In this document: positions 39,532-48,540 of the stretch, in pieces
Position numbering within the stretch: position 1 is the stretch's first letter
How the letters are laid out: the number at the start of each line of letters is the position of its first letter
Source of the DNA: Schizochytrium sp. CCTCC M209059
Taxonomy: Eukaryota; Sar; Bigyra; Thraustochytrida; Thraustochytriidae
Assembly (NCBI GenBank): GCA_000818945.1
Contig: KN805376.1
Location: 742,942-806,941 of the forward strand
Direction of reading: 5' to 3'
DNA: 64,000 bases
Program-made: the position numbers and the translations under genes
Notes under the pieces: model-generated
What the model saw: only the letters and a program-made list of their open reading frames with translations
Databases searched by the model: none
Told to the model about the DNA's origin: nothing

Positions 39532-40602
39532 ATGAGTCTCACGATCAAGACCCCGCTCACTGAGCTGTTCAAGACGGACAACCCGGTCATGCTTGCCGGC
39601 ATGAACCAGGCCGCCGGACCCGCCCTAGCCGCCGCCGTCTGCAACGCCGGTGGCATTGGCAGCATTGGTGGTGTCAGCTACACGCCCAAGGTGCTCCGCC
39701 AAATGATTGCCGACCTCAAGGCAGACCTCAAGGACAAGAACGCCCCTTTTGGCGTCGATCTCCTCCTGCCCCAGGTCGGTGGCAACGCCCGCAAGACCAA
39801 CTACGACTACACCAAGGGCAACCTCCCCGAACTCATCGACATCATCATCGAGGAGAAGGCCGCGCTCTTCATTTCGGCCGTCGGTGTGCCCCCCAAGTGG
39901 GCCGTCGACAAGCTTCACGAGGCCGGTATCGTCGTAGCCAACATGTGCGGCGCCCCCAAGCACGCCGTCAAGGCGGCTGATCTTGGCGTCGATATTGTCA
40001 TTGCCCAGGGCGGTGAGGGTGGTGGCCACACGGGTGATATTCCCACCAGTGTGCTCATCCCCGAGGTCGTTGACGCCATGAAGGGCCGCAAGAGCGCATA
40101 CACGGGCAAGGACATTATTGTCGTTGCCGCCGGTGGCATCTACGACGGCCGCGGTCTTGCCATGGCCCTTGCCCTCGGCGCTGCCGGCGTTTGGGTGGGT
40201 ACTCGTTTCATTGCTTGCAAGGAGGCTGGCGCGCCGCCCCGCCACCAGCAGGCCGTCGTCAAGGCCGGCTACAAGGACACTGTGCGCACTCTCATTTACA
40301 CGGGCCGCCCCCTTCGTGTGCTTCGCACACCGTATGTGAACGACTGGGAGACCAACAAGAGCAAGGAGATCCGCGAGCTCACCGGTAAGGGCGTGCTTCC
40401 GGCCATTCAGGACATGGAGCAAAAGGAAAAGTCTGGCAAGGAAATCACCTTCGAGGACCGCCTCAACGTCACCCCGCTCCTCATGGGCAAGAATGCTGGC
40501 GCCATCAACGACATCAAGTCCGCCAAGGAGATTGTCGACGAGATGGTTTCCACGGCCGCCCAGATCACTCAGGCCAACGCCAAGCTCGTCGCCAAGCTTT
40601 AA
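39532..40602 (+). CDS. nitronate monooxygenase/2-nitropropane dioxygenase-like flavoprotein, copy 2
   Basis: 356 residues, the same length as copy 1 and the same strand. The motifs match copy 1: AGGIGSIGG, GEGGGHTGD, VVAAGGIYDGRG and GVWVGTRF. Differences concentrate after residue ~195. The segment around 290-310 reads VLPAIQDMEQKEKSGKEITF here against IVPALDDFDKLEKSGKDISF in copy 1. Also different are TRFIACKEAG against TRFVASKEAG and RLNVTPLLMG against RMNYQPLLMG. The paralogues could therefore differ in regulation or fine substrate choice while keeping the flavin site. The long open frame on the opposite strand (39625-40764) is a by-product of the codon bias. The TAA stop is followed by AT-rich 3' sequence. 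Confidence 0.9.
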   Translation: MSLTIKTPLTELFKTDNPVMLAGMNQAAGPALAAAVCNAGGIGSIGGVSYTPKVLRQMIADLKADLKDKNAPFGVDLLLPQVGGNARKTNYDYTKGNLPELIDIIIEEKAALFISAVGVPPKWAVDKLHEAGIVVANMCGAPKHAVKAADLGVDIVIAQGGEGGGHTGDIPTSVLIPEVVDAMKGRKSAYTGKDIIVVAAGGIYDGRGLAMALALGAAGVWVGTRFIACKEAGAPPRHQQAVVKAGYKDTVRTLIYTGRPLRVLRTPYVNDWETNKSKEIRELTGKGVLPAIQDMEQKEKSGKEITFEDRLNVTPLLMGKNAGAINDIKSAKEIVDEMVSTAAQITQANAKLVAKL

Positions 40603-40695
40603 ACGGCTCATCCTAATCTCTTTTTTTATAAAATCTTTTCCTCTTTGTAAACCAAACTTTGCAGCAGTCTGCTTCTTCATGAGAAAATTATTTAC

Positions 40696-41016
40696 TTGAT
40701 GATGGATGCAGATCAAACCCACACCGCCCAAGCAGCGGCGACGCATCATCTCGCCACACTTCATAAAATAGAATTACTCCATGAAAAATACTTGACAGCA
40801 ACTGGAAAGCGCGACTGCATTGGCGTTTTCATGTATGGTGACTGTGATGTCAATGAATCTGCAGACCTCGGACCGAAACAAAGAGAATCCATTCATGACA
40901 ATATTACGCATTTACTCATTTTCTTTTATGTTTCTACTTTGTATCGAGACTTGAAGCGCATGAAAGTTTTCTCGACATTGCAAGCTGCCATCTTGTTTGA
41001 AAAGCCTGCCAATTAG
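40696..41016 (+). CDS. possible small protein downstream of NMO copy 2
   Basis: 106 residues, ATG to TAG, no family recognised. Composition is balanced (HLATLHKIELLHEKYLTATG, DNITHLLIFFYVSTLYRDL), unlike the low-complexity frames around it. It starts 94 bases after the NMO copy 2 stop, and its third-position base use is much AT-richer than that of neighbouring genes. Its last 10 or so codons fall inside a direct repeat, so the C-terminus could be the product of a local duplication. It may be just part of a 3' UTR. Confidence 0.25.
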   Translation: MMMDADQTHTAQAAATHHLATLHKIELLHEKYLTATGKRDCIGVFMYGDCDVNESADLGPKQRESIHDNITHLLIFFYVSTLYRDLKRMKVFSTLQAAILFEKPAN

Positions 41017-41187
41017 GTGTCACCAGCTCTTCTTTTCATTTTACACTCTTTATTTATTGGTAGTCTATCAGTGAAGGCAAGAGTCGCTGTCATCTTATTT
41101 GAAAAAGCCTGCCAATTAGGTGTCACCAGCTTTTCTTTTCATTTTGCACTCTTTCTTTATTGGTATTCTATCAGCTAAGGCAAGAGT
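40989..41187. repeat. two direct copies of a ~97-base unit
   Basis: Copy 1 begins at 40989 (CATCTTGTTTGAAAAGCC) and copy 2 at 41091 (CATCTTATTTGAAAAAGCC), with a period of ~102 bases and only a handful of substitutions. Both contain GCCAATTAGGTGTCACCAGC, a TTCTTTTCATTTT segment and AAGGCAAGAGTC. Copy 2 abuts the stop codon of the amidotransferase gene. A recent tandem duplication in a 3' flanking region. Confidence 0.9.
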
Positions 41188-42314
41188 CACAAACGAGGTG
41201 AGACGACGAGCGGACAGTCCTCATGCATTTCGCGGCGATGCAAATAATCTTGTTCACAACGCTCTGTCAAACAATGAAGGCGCAAGGTACCGTCTTCGAG
41301 ATCGTAGCTGAGCATCTGGTCCTTGATGAGCGGCTGCCAGGTCCGTATGGCGTCTTCGTTTTTCGAAAGCGGTTCCGAGGCAACCAAAAGGGTTTCTCCG
41401 TGAAGCGCGTGCGCATCACCAACTGGCATGGAGACTTCCAAAAATTGTTCGAGCGCTGGATCCCACTTAGATCCCAAGGAATAATACAGTGTAGGAGGGT
41501 CTTCGTCGCTTGTCCTATACCGCGTTGCGACCAAGTGTTTACCATCCGAAACGGCGAAGTTGAGCGAGCTAGGAGCGTCGGCTTCGTCGCTGAGCTTTTG
41601 GATCCTTTGTACAGTCTTGTGCAGAGCGTCTTGCAGTTCTTCGAGCGAAAATTCTGTACCCTCCGCAAGCGTTTGCGCCGCAGAAGCGTCCGCGTTGCCA
41701 AGGTCGTCCGCCAAGTAGTGTGCAAAAAGAGCGCCAATGTATTCGGAGTCAGTGACTCCGTCGGCATGTTCATCCTTTTCGACGCCTTCCTCTTTGAGGA
41801 CGTCCTGAAGCGCATCGTGGTCCGGACAGCCACCGTGGTGCATCCACAAAATTTGTCCAAAGACGAATGGATGCGAGTTGCTTTCCTCCGCTTCGCCAGC
41901 AGAACTGGCGCGAACATGCGTCATGACCACCTGGGAGGTCAAGTTGCGCACAGAGGCCAAGAATGCGGCGTCGACCTCGTGCGGCGCCGTCTCGTTGACT
42001 GCCGCGTCGCTGCTGCGATATCTGCGCGGCTTAAGTGTTTCCGGGTCGTAGCCACCGACGCCCCAGCCATCAACGTGCTTCCACTGATTGTCAAAGATCT
42101 CTTTGGCCGTGTAGAACTTGCCCTCGGCCACCTTGGGCAGGTGAGGCTCGTCCCAGGCTTGCGTCGCGAGTGCGTGCGAGGTCTCGGTGGCGATCATTTC
42201 CGCGCGAATTGGTGCAGCGTGAGACGCTGCCAGCGCCCATCTGCATGCATCGCACATTCCGTACTGCATGCCGAGGACGCCGAGCGTAACGAGGCCTGCA
42301 AGAAGCCTCTTCAT
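41187..42314 (-). CDS. class II glutamine amidotransferase-like protein (DUG3/YafJ type) with signal peptide
   Basis: 375 residues from the ATG at 42314. The open frame runs further upstream through a CAG tract, which I exclude. The start MKRLLAGLVTLGVLGMQYGM looks like a secretory signal. It leads directly into CDACRWALAASHAAPIRAEM, which aligns by eye with the CRFL-type N-terminus of DUG3/YafJ/EgtC class II amidotransferases, whose nucleophile is an N-terminal Cys. Further family features are DGWGVGGYD, MTHVRASSAGEAEESNSHPF and ILWMHHGGCPD. The last is normally an HNG motif; here the oxyanion Asn is His. C-terminal strands such as FAVSDGKHLVATRYR and LLVASEPLSKNED fit the Ntn fold. DUG3 cleaves gamma-glutamyl bonds of glutathione together with DUG2. 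Here the predicted location is the secretory pathway. Family call good; activity uncertain. Confidence 0.75.
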   Translation of the reverse strand: MKRLLAGLVTLGVLGMQYGMCDACRWALAASHAAPIRAEMIATETSHALATQAWDEPHLPKVAEGKFYTAKEIFDNQWKHVDGWGVGGYDPETLKPRRYRSSDAAVNETAPHEVDAAFLASVRNLTSQVVMTHVRASSAGEAEESNSHPFVFGQILWMHHGGCPDHDALQDVLKEEGVEKDEHADGVTDSEYIGALFAHYLADDLGNADASAAQTLAEGTEFSLEELQDALHKTVQRIQKLSDEADAPSSLNFAVSDGKHLVATRYRTSDEDPPTLYYSLGSKWDPALEQFLEVSMPVGDAHALHGETLLVASEPLSKNEDAIRTWQPLIKDQMLSYDLEDGTLRLHCLTERCEQDYLHRREMHEDCPLVVSPRL

Positions 42315-42338
42315 CCTCACTCCGTGGACACGGTGGAC

Positions 42339-42382
<44 letters not shown>

Positions 42383-42972
42383 GATAACTTGGCCTCCGAA
42401 GCTGGGGCCTTTGGGCGTTTGCCACGCGTGCGTGCCTGCCTGTCTGCCTGCGTGCCAGACCGCCCCGCCGCCGCAGCAACAACTCGCCCGGGTCAGGCCG
42501 AGGCCGGGAAACTGGGCCAACAGCAGAGTGCGGTTCAGGTTTTTGTTCTTGGCTGGAACGGTTGGGAGGCTCTGAGAGCGCTCTGGGCGAGGGCACGCGT
42601 GAGGCTCAACTCAACTGGCGAGTCGTGCCGAGGGCACGCATTGCACGCATTGCACGCACTGCACTCCGAAAGAAGAACACGCGCACGGTCGCGTGCATGC
42701 GGCAGCTGCAGCCTGCACTGCCTCGCCGGCGACGCCAGCCGCAGGGAAAGGAGAAGAGAAGAGAAGGGAAGAGATGCAAATGGTGGGTTCTATACGTAGA
42801 TTGTCAGGTGTTTATAGCAAATAAGCAGAAGTTCGCAGAAGAGCCTCAGCCGAGCAGCTGAGAAGCAGAGGCCCAGAAATTGAATAGCCCGCGAGCGATT
42901 GCGACTGTGTAGAAGAGGAGTCAGGGAAGGGGGGGGGGTCTGTGTCTCCGCCACCGACAGGCAGCTTGCTCA
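42315..42972. other. upstream region of the amidotransferase gene with CAG tract
   Basis: Contains the 5' leader of the amidotransferase gene with its CAG run (42342-42381) and GCA/ACTGC-type repeats at 42640-42665. At its right end lies the 3' flank of the pseudokinase gene with a G-run at 42930-42940. No further gene is supported. Confidence 0.5.
42342..42381 (-). repeat. (CAG)13 in the 5' leader of the amidotransferase gene
   Basis: Pure CAG repeat on the gene strand, 27 bases upstream of the chosen ATG (42314). The frame through it would add polyglutamine ahead of the signal peptide, which is not compatible with signal-peptide function, so it is more likely untranslated. Confidence 0.8.
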
Positions 42973-45225
42973 TTAGCAGTAGGAGATGAGATTATGTTCA
43001 TGGACCCAAAAGACGTCTTCTTCTTCAAAGCCAGGGGTCTCGCAGCGGCTCGGGGTGTCGTCACTCCCGCGCGAACGCGTCGAGCTAGACGATCGAGACA
43101 CGAGGCGCGAGGCGTAATTGGCGTGCCGAACAGGGTTCGCAACGCCGACCATGCGTCGTTCAGCGTCGAGCCGTCGCACGGTGGAGTTGATAAACTGGCG
43201 AGTCGGCGCATGCCAAACGGTTGCCGTCTCGCCAATCGCAAAGAGTGGCGACGACGGGGCATCATGGTGCTGAGGCGAGAGAGGCGACTCCTCGGTCTCG
43301 GTTTCGGTGCTTTCGGAGCACGCGGGTGAGAGCATTGCTTTGTGCGTCTTTTGTTCAAAATTGGTGTCGACGTTGCGGCCGCGACTGGCCTCTCCGTCAG
43401 AATTGCCGGGACTCGCGGCGATGGCGGTGGACCCACCTTCACTGCTAAAGGTGTCGCTTCGATGAAAGTTCGTCTCAATCTCCGGGGGACGGGTCCTCAC
43501 TGACGCCGAGGTCTCGAAGAGGTCGTCGAGAGCAGGATCCGACACGGAACCCCCTGACCACAAGTGCGGACGGGCGGTCAACGAGAGAAGGGAAGCCGAG
43601 GAGGATGTTGAAATCGGGCGCCCGTGGCTTCGCTCGTCGTCGCGTGACGACCGCAAGTCGTGTTCATAGTCATCGAGTTCGACAGTGAAACTGCCCTCGG
43701 AGCCGCGCACAGCCGTCTCGCGAAGTTGGATGGGACGCATCACAGACGAAGCGTCATATGCGCCAACGGGAAGCTTCTCTTGGGCGTGCATCTGGCGCGC
43801 TACCAGGAGCATGCGGCGGACGTCAGAAAAGGATGGTCGCAACGCTGGGTCAGAGGTCCAGCAGAGCTCAATGATGCGACGCAAGGGACTGTCGATGCCG
43901 ACGAGGCTCATGTCGAGGTGTGGACGATTACCCTGCTGCAAAGTCTTGAGGATGAGGACGGGACCCATGCCTGGCGGGTACGGGTTTCGCAGATGCAGGA
44001 GCTGCCAGAGAAGCATGCCAAAGGAGAAGACGTCAGCTTTGGGCGTAATGTACTCCTCTCCAGCCAGCTGCTCGATGGCGAGATACTCGGGATTCTCGGA
44101 ACCGAACGACTCGGCAAGGGAAAATCCCATGGGAAAGGTGTGGTTAATTGTGGCCCCGTACGCGTGTTGAGGGTAATTTTCAGAGTCGTGCAAGGGAGAC
44201 ACCGCCGTTGCGCCATAGCTCCGCGCCACAGGTGGGACGGTGCAGCCGTGGTCGCCATGGTTCGGACCGCGACGCGCGAGCGATGCACCGCGAAGCATTG
44301 GGTGCAGACAAGATTCGGAGAGCTTGAATGGCGTCTCGCTATCAGGAAAGACGAGAACGCTGCTGGGTTTCAGGTTGAGCTGCCAGATTCCCTGTTCGTG
44401 CAGGAACTCTCCGGCCTCGCATACGGCGAGGGAGATGTTAATGGCGTCTTCCTTGGTGAGCGTCTCCTCGTAGTAAAGACTACGACTCTTGTAGATTTTG
44501 TCGGCGACGCTCTCGACGGCGCGCTGCGACAGCACGACGAGGCGCCCTTGGTCCGGGATAACTCTTCCGGCAATGACACGCGTCAGGCAGGGGTGTGAGA
44601 GACGTTCGACGCAATTGAGAGTCATTTGCAGACTTTGTGCGTCGCCGTCAAAGGTGTCTAGGCCGCGCAGGGCGATGTCACGCACGAACACGGGTTCGTG
44701 TTTGTAGTCGCCTTCGAAGAGCAGCATTCGGTCCTCTAGCGACCTGTTGTTGCGCAGGACGGAGACGGATTCGAGGAACTTTTTCATTTCTTCGTCATTT
44801 TGGTTGGTGCTTCCTGTCGTGGATACACTCCCGGCAGATGCAGTGGCTGACGTGGCTCGCGAGGATGCCGATGACGCCGCTGAGGCGAAGATGTTAAGAT
44901 GGCCTCCGGCATGAAGCCTGCTTGCCCCGGCCATCGCGCCTGTTCTAGAGCTCCCTGCCACTCCTGAGTGTCCAATGAATTTGCTGCTATATTTGCGGCA
45001 GTAATCGGCGATTTCGCGTCCGCGCCATGAGGGTCTTGCTGATGGCAGGTTGTGGCTGCGGTTGTTGGCGTCATTCTTGTCGCGGCGGTCCTCGCTTTCA
45101 CGTTCGCGTTCGCGTTCATCATTATTGTTGTTGGTGGTGGAGTTGCTTTCGGCGGCATCTTGCTGCTGAGATTGTCGGCGCGTCCTCATCGGCCGCAGCC
45201 ACGCAAAGAAGCTGCCGGTTGCCAT
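42973..45225 (-). CDS. protein kinase-like protein, predicted pseudokinase
   Basis: 750 residues from an ATG. The N-terminal 160 residues are charged, then Ser/Ala-rich. A kinase-like fold spans ~165-445. In the N-lobe no glycine loop is seen, and the position of the ATP-binding Lys is unclear (EPVFVRDIALRG). The catalytic-loop region reads EQGIWQLNLKPSSVLVFPD: HRDLKxxN has become QLNLKPSS, so the catalytic Asp and metal-binding Asn are missing. The DFG position reads FKLSESC. The C-lobe is well kept: NPEYLAIEQLAGEE (APE region), KADVFSFGMLLWQLLHLRNP, PYPPGMGP and CWTSDPALRPSFSDVRRML (typical of TKL kinases). After ~450 the protein is Ser/Arg-rich, ending in a small folded-looking segment, ETATVWHAPTRQFINSTVRR. 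It is likely a scaffold or allosteric regulator. Confidence 0.8.
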   Translation of the reverse strand: MATGSFFAWLRPMRTRRQSQQQDAAESNSTTNNNNDERERERESEDRRDKNDANNRSHNLPSARPSWRGREIADYCRKYSSKFIGHSGVAGSSRTGAMAGASRLHAGGHLNIFASAASSASSRATSATASAGSVSTTGSTNQNDEEMKKFLESVSVLRNNRSLEDRMLLFEGDYKHEPVFVRDIALRGLDTFDGDAQSLQMTLNCVERLSHPCLTRVIAGRVIPDQGRLVVLSQRAVESVADKIYKSRSLYYEETLTKEDAINISLAVCEAGEFLHEQGIWQLNLKPSSVLVFPDSETPFKLSESCLHPMLRGASLARRGPNHGDHGCTVPPVARSYGATAVSPLHDSENYPQHAYGATINHTFPMGFSLAESFGSENPEYLAIEQLAGEEYITPKADVFSFGMLLWQLLHLRNPYPPGMGPVLILKTLQQGNRPHLDMSLVGIDSPLRRIIELCWTSDPALRPSFSDVRRMLLVARQMHAQEKLPVGAYDASSVMRPIQLRETAVRGSEGSFTVELDDYEHDLRSSRDDERSHGRPISTSSSASLLSLTARPHLWSGGSVSDPALDDLFETSASVRTRPPEIETNFHRSDTFSSEGGSTAIAASPGNSDGEASRGRNVDTNFEQKTHKAMLSPACSESTETETEESPLSPQHHDAPSSPLFAIGETATVWHAPTRQFINSTVRRLDAERRMVGVANPVRHANYASRLVSRSSSSTRSRGSDDTPSRCETPGFEEEDVFWVHEHNLISYC

Positions 45226-46501
45226 GGCGCTCCTCTAGGATGCTTGTTTGCTTGTTTACTTGTTTGCGTTGCCTGCTTTCGCAGCCTGGGATCTCGCCCT
45301 TGAGCCGGCCGGCCTGGCTGGCCACTCACTCGGGATGCGCGACTGACTGACTGCCTGGCTGGCTGCCTGGCTTGCTCCTGCGCGCTGCTAGGCTAGGCTA
45401 GGCTAGGCCAGGTCAGGCCAGGCTTGCTTCCTCGAGCCGAGGCGGGCGTCGGGCAGCCGCTCGCAGTGCGGGTTCGCACGCGAGGGAGGGATGGAGGAGG
45501 GACCCGCTAAGCCAGGCCCTCGAGGCCACCCCCACACCGGCGAAACGGCGGCGGGTCGCTTGGTCCAGGTCCCTTCAGGCCAGTGGGTTGGTTGTGCGCC
45601 GATCTCGCGCGAGGCGTGTCTTCAGTGCAGCCAGCCAATGAGCCAGCGAGCGCTCGAGCGATGGAGATCGACCCGGTCGTTTCGCTCGCGTCGTTTCGTT
45701 TCGCTCGACGGGCGCCGCACTTCTCCGCGCTGCGCGAGCGGGCAGACACGCCACGACTCTCGCTCGCTCGCTCGCTCGCTCGCGCGTGCGTGCGCCGCGT
45801 CGAGGTCCCCGCGGATCCGGCCTGGCTTCCTCCCTTGCGCGCCCGCAAGCGCGCGAGGCTCCGGCGCTCTCGCCCGTTCTCGTTCTGCTCGCCGGGTTCC
45901 TCGTTCTGGCCTGCCTCTGCCCGCCTCTCGCCTGCCTGCCTGCCTCGCGCAGGGAGAAAGGGAGGGAGACGAGCACGGGCGCGAGGAAGCGCGAGCCCGC
46001 CGAGGCGGCGAGGCGTTCGGCCCGAGACGGTCCGAGACCGCGCGGCCCGCACGAAGGCGGCGGCGGCGGCGGCTGCGACGCGGCGGCCCGCGGCGGGATG
46101 GAGCGAGGGGATGCGGATGGACGCAGGGATGCGGATGGATGGATGCAGGGATGCGGATGGATGCAGGGATGCAGGGAGGGAGGGAGGGAGGGAGGGAGGC
46201 GCGGAGACGGCGGCGAGGAGGGCCTGTCTCGCGCGAGGGCGGGCGGTCGAAGGCCCCGCGCGCGCGGCCGCGGCGAGACAGGCGCCGGGAGCCTCAGGAA
46301 CGGGGCGGACGCCGGCTGGCCGGCGCGATGCGGTTTTGAAAAAACACGCGCCTTGCGAGCCGAGGCACGAGGACGCACCGCCCGCTCGCTTGCTCGCTCG
46401 CGCGCGCGCGCGGGGAGGGGTGATGGCGGCGCGGCCTCTCTGTCAGTCACAATGTGATCGACCGCGGCGGCGACTGGGACGCGCGCGACCCGGCTGTCTG
46501 T

Positions 46502-46540
<39 letters not shown>

Positions 46541-48087
46541 CTGCTGCTGCGCGCGCAGAGGAAGCGCCGCGTGCCTCGCCTCGCGGGCGGTCTGCGTCTC
46601 TCGGTCTGCGCGCTTCCGGGTCTGTGCACGCGGGCGGGTAATAAGGCAGGCAGGCAGGCAAGCCAAGCCAAGCAAGCATGCATGCCAAAGAAAGAAATCG
46701 AAAGCACGGATAGAAGAGCCAAGCAACAAAGTAAGAATGAAAGAATGAAAAAAAGAAAGGAAGGAAGGAGGGAAGAATGGTTAACCAATGAAAGAAAGGG
46801 ACGAGGCAGAGGCTGACCGCGCTCAGCTTGCTTTCTTTCGATATTCTACTTGTTACCAGGCCTACGACCATAGTATATACCACCTTATTTCATTTGATTC
46901 AATTCCAACTCCCTCCTCTGTTCCTTCTTTCCTCCCTCCTCTGCTTATGATGCGGCTGGGCTCAAGGCTGCTCGCGCACGCGCCGAAGCAGCTGGCCGCA
47001 GAGAGATCGAAACACGAGCTTCGCGCGCCGCAAGTGGACCACCCCCGCCGGCAAGGGGACCTTCGGCGGCGGCAGGGCGCGGCAGGTGGACGGCAGGCGG
47101 AAGGAAGGCAGGAAGGCAGGCAGGCAGGAAGGAAGCTACGCAGCCTCGACGCCGACGAAGCGGAAGCCGCCGCGAGACAAGCCAAGAAACGCAAGACCAT
47201 AGATGCATGCAAAAAAAATGCGGCGGGACCTTTATGATCCATCCATCCATCCATCCATCGCGCCGTTCTCCGTTTCCTTTCCTTTCCTTTCCTTTCCCTC
47301 GGACTTCCTTTCCGGACCCGCGGAACGCGGTCTCGAGACGACCGACCGCCGTGGCCCGTGCCGCTGCGGCCGCAAGAAGGGCAGCTTGAAGGCGAGCAGG
47401 GCAGAGCAGAGCAGAGCATCTGCACTAGCATCTGCACTAACGACCGCAAGGAGAGAAAGAAAGAAGGCGGTGAGAGAGGCGGCGGCAAGCAGCAGGGAGG
47501 AGGCGCCTGTTTACTTCCCGCACAGAGGCAGCGAGGCAGGGCCGGCGCGAAAGGGGGAGAAAGCAGAAGCAGCAGCAGCAGACGCGGAGGCGGGAAACCG
47601 CGCGGCAGCAGCCAGCAGCGGGCGAGAGGAGGACGCGCAAGGCGAAGAGGGAAACGAACGCCACGAGGGGAGCAGGCAGAGACAGACAGACAGACAGATA
47701 TGTATGAGGCAAACGGCGGCGGCAGGCGCGCTGCAGGACGCAGTGGCGAGCTGCGGGGCGCCGGAAGATGGGTGGATGGAGAGGGAGGGGCAGGGCGCCG
47801 CGGCCGGACCAAGGTCCGAATCTTACGCGGCGCCGACGGGACGCTTGCCTCACGTCTAGTGCGCGCACCGGAAGTGCGGGCCGGCGCTGAATATCTGCTC
47901 GCGCCAGCGACCTTGGATCGGCGCTCCGGCCGCGCGAAGAGGGGGGCACTATGGAAAGGATGAAGCAGGCATGAAAGGAGAAATTAGCTGGGCATGAGTC
48001 CCTGGGAACGCGGAGTTACATGCAGAGTGACCCCCGTAGACGCGACGACACCGGCGCGTCTGGATCGGCAACCTGCGCGAAGAGAAA

Positions 48088-48127
<40 letters not shown>

Positions 48128-48540
48128 TCTCTCCTCTTTATCACTGTCAGGGTATATACCTAAATAATTGTGAGTGAGGGAGTGTGGATATTACGATTGG
48201 TCGCCGCCACTTGGCCGCTGCTGTGCTGCAGCCGTCACCTCGAATTTGCGTTGCGCAGGTCGCGAAATTAAAATGCGTTGCGCAGACTGCTGGCACAGAA
48301 AATGCGTTCTGCATGACCATCCTTTGGGTTGTGCACGCCGCGGCGTGGTCGTTAAAGGCACAAGAGGGAGGGGAGGAGCGCGCGCAGCCCCGGGGAGAGT
48401 GGAGTGGAGACGAGTCACAGTCTCGGACCGCTTGCGCACGCAGCGCCGCGCCCCCGTTGCGGAACCTCGTTGCAGTGCTGCGGTGTTGCGCTGTCGGCTT
48501 TCCTTGGGCTGGAGCAGATGCAACGAGTTGGTTGCGCGCG
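45226..48540. other. 3.3 kb GC-rich, repeat-dense region without supported genes
   Basis: Upstream of both the pseudokinase and polymerase eta genes. It is dominated by tandem simple repeats: GGCTA (45381-45410), CTCG (45758-45785), a GGATGC/GGATGG/AGGG tract (46109-46198), CTGC (46501-46540), AGGC (46648-46662), GAAAG/GGAA (46738-46790), CATC (47236-47259), AGAC (47680-47699) and CT (48091-48134). All frames here are Arg/Ala/Pro/Ser-rich and open on both strands because of GC content. A more AT-rich island (46810-46940) contains TATA-like GTATATACC but no convincing protein. A non-coding RNA cannot be excluded. Confidence 0.5.

Noticed and set aside
39625..40764. 379-codon open frame on the minus strand
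   Set aside because: Antisense shadow of NMO copy 2. A matching antisense frame also overlies copy 1, as expected from shared codon bias.
41223..42575. 450-codon open frame on the plus strand
   Set aside because: Antisense of the amidotransferase gene, ending in a polyleucine run read from the CAG tract.
45575..46729. 384-codon Arg/Pro/Ala-rich frame
   Set aside because: Open on both strands in several frames because of GC content and tandem repeats; no motif, no complexity.
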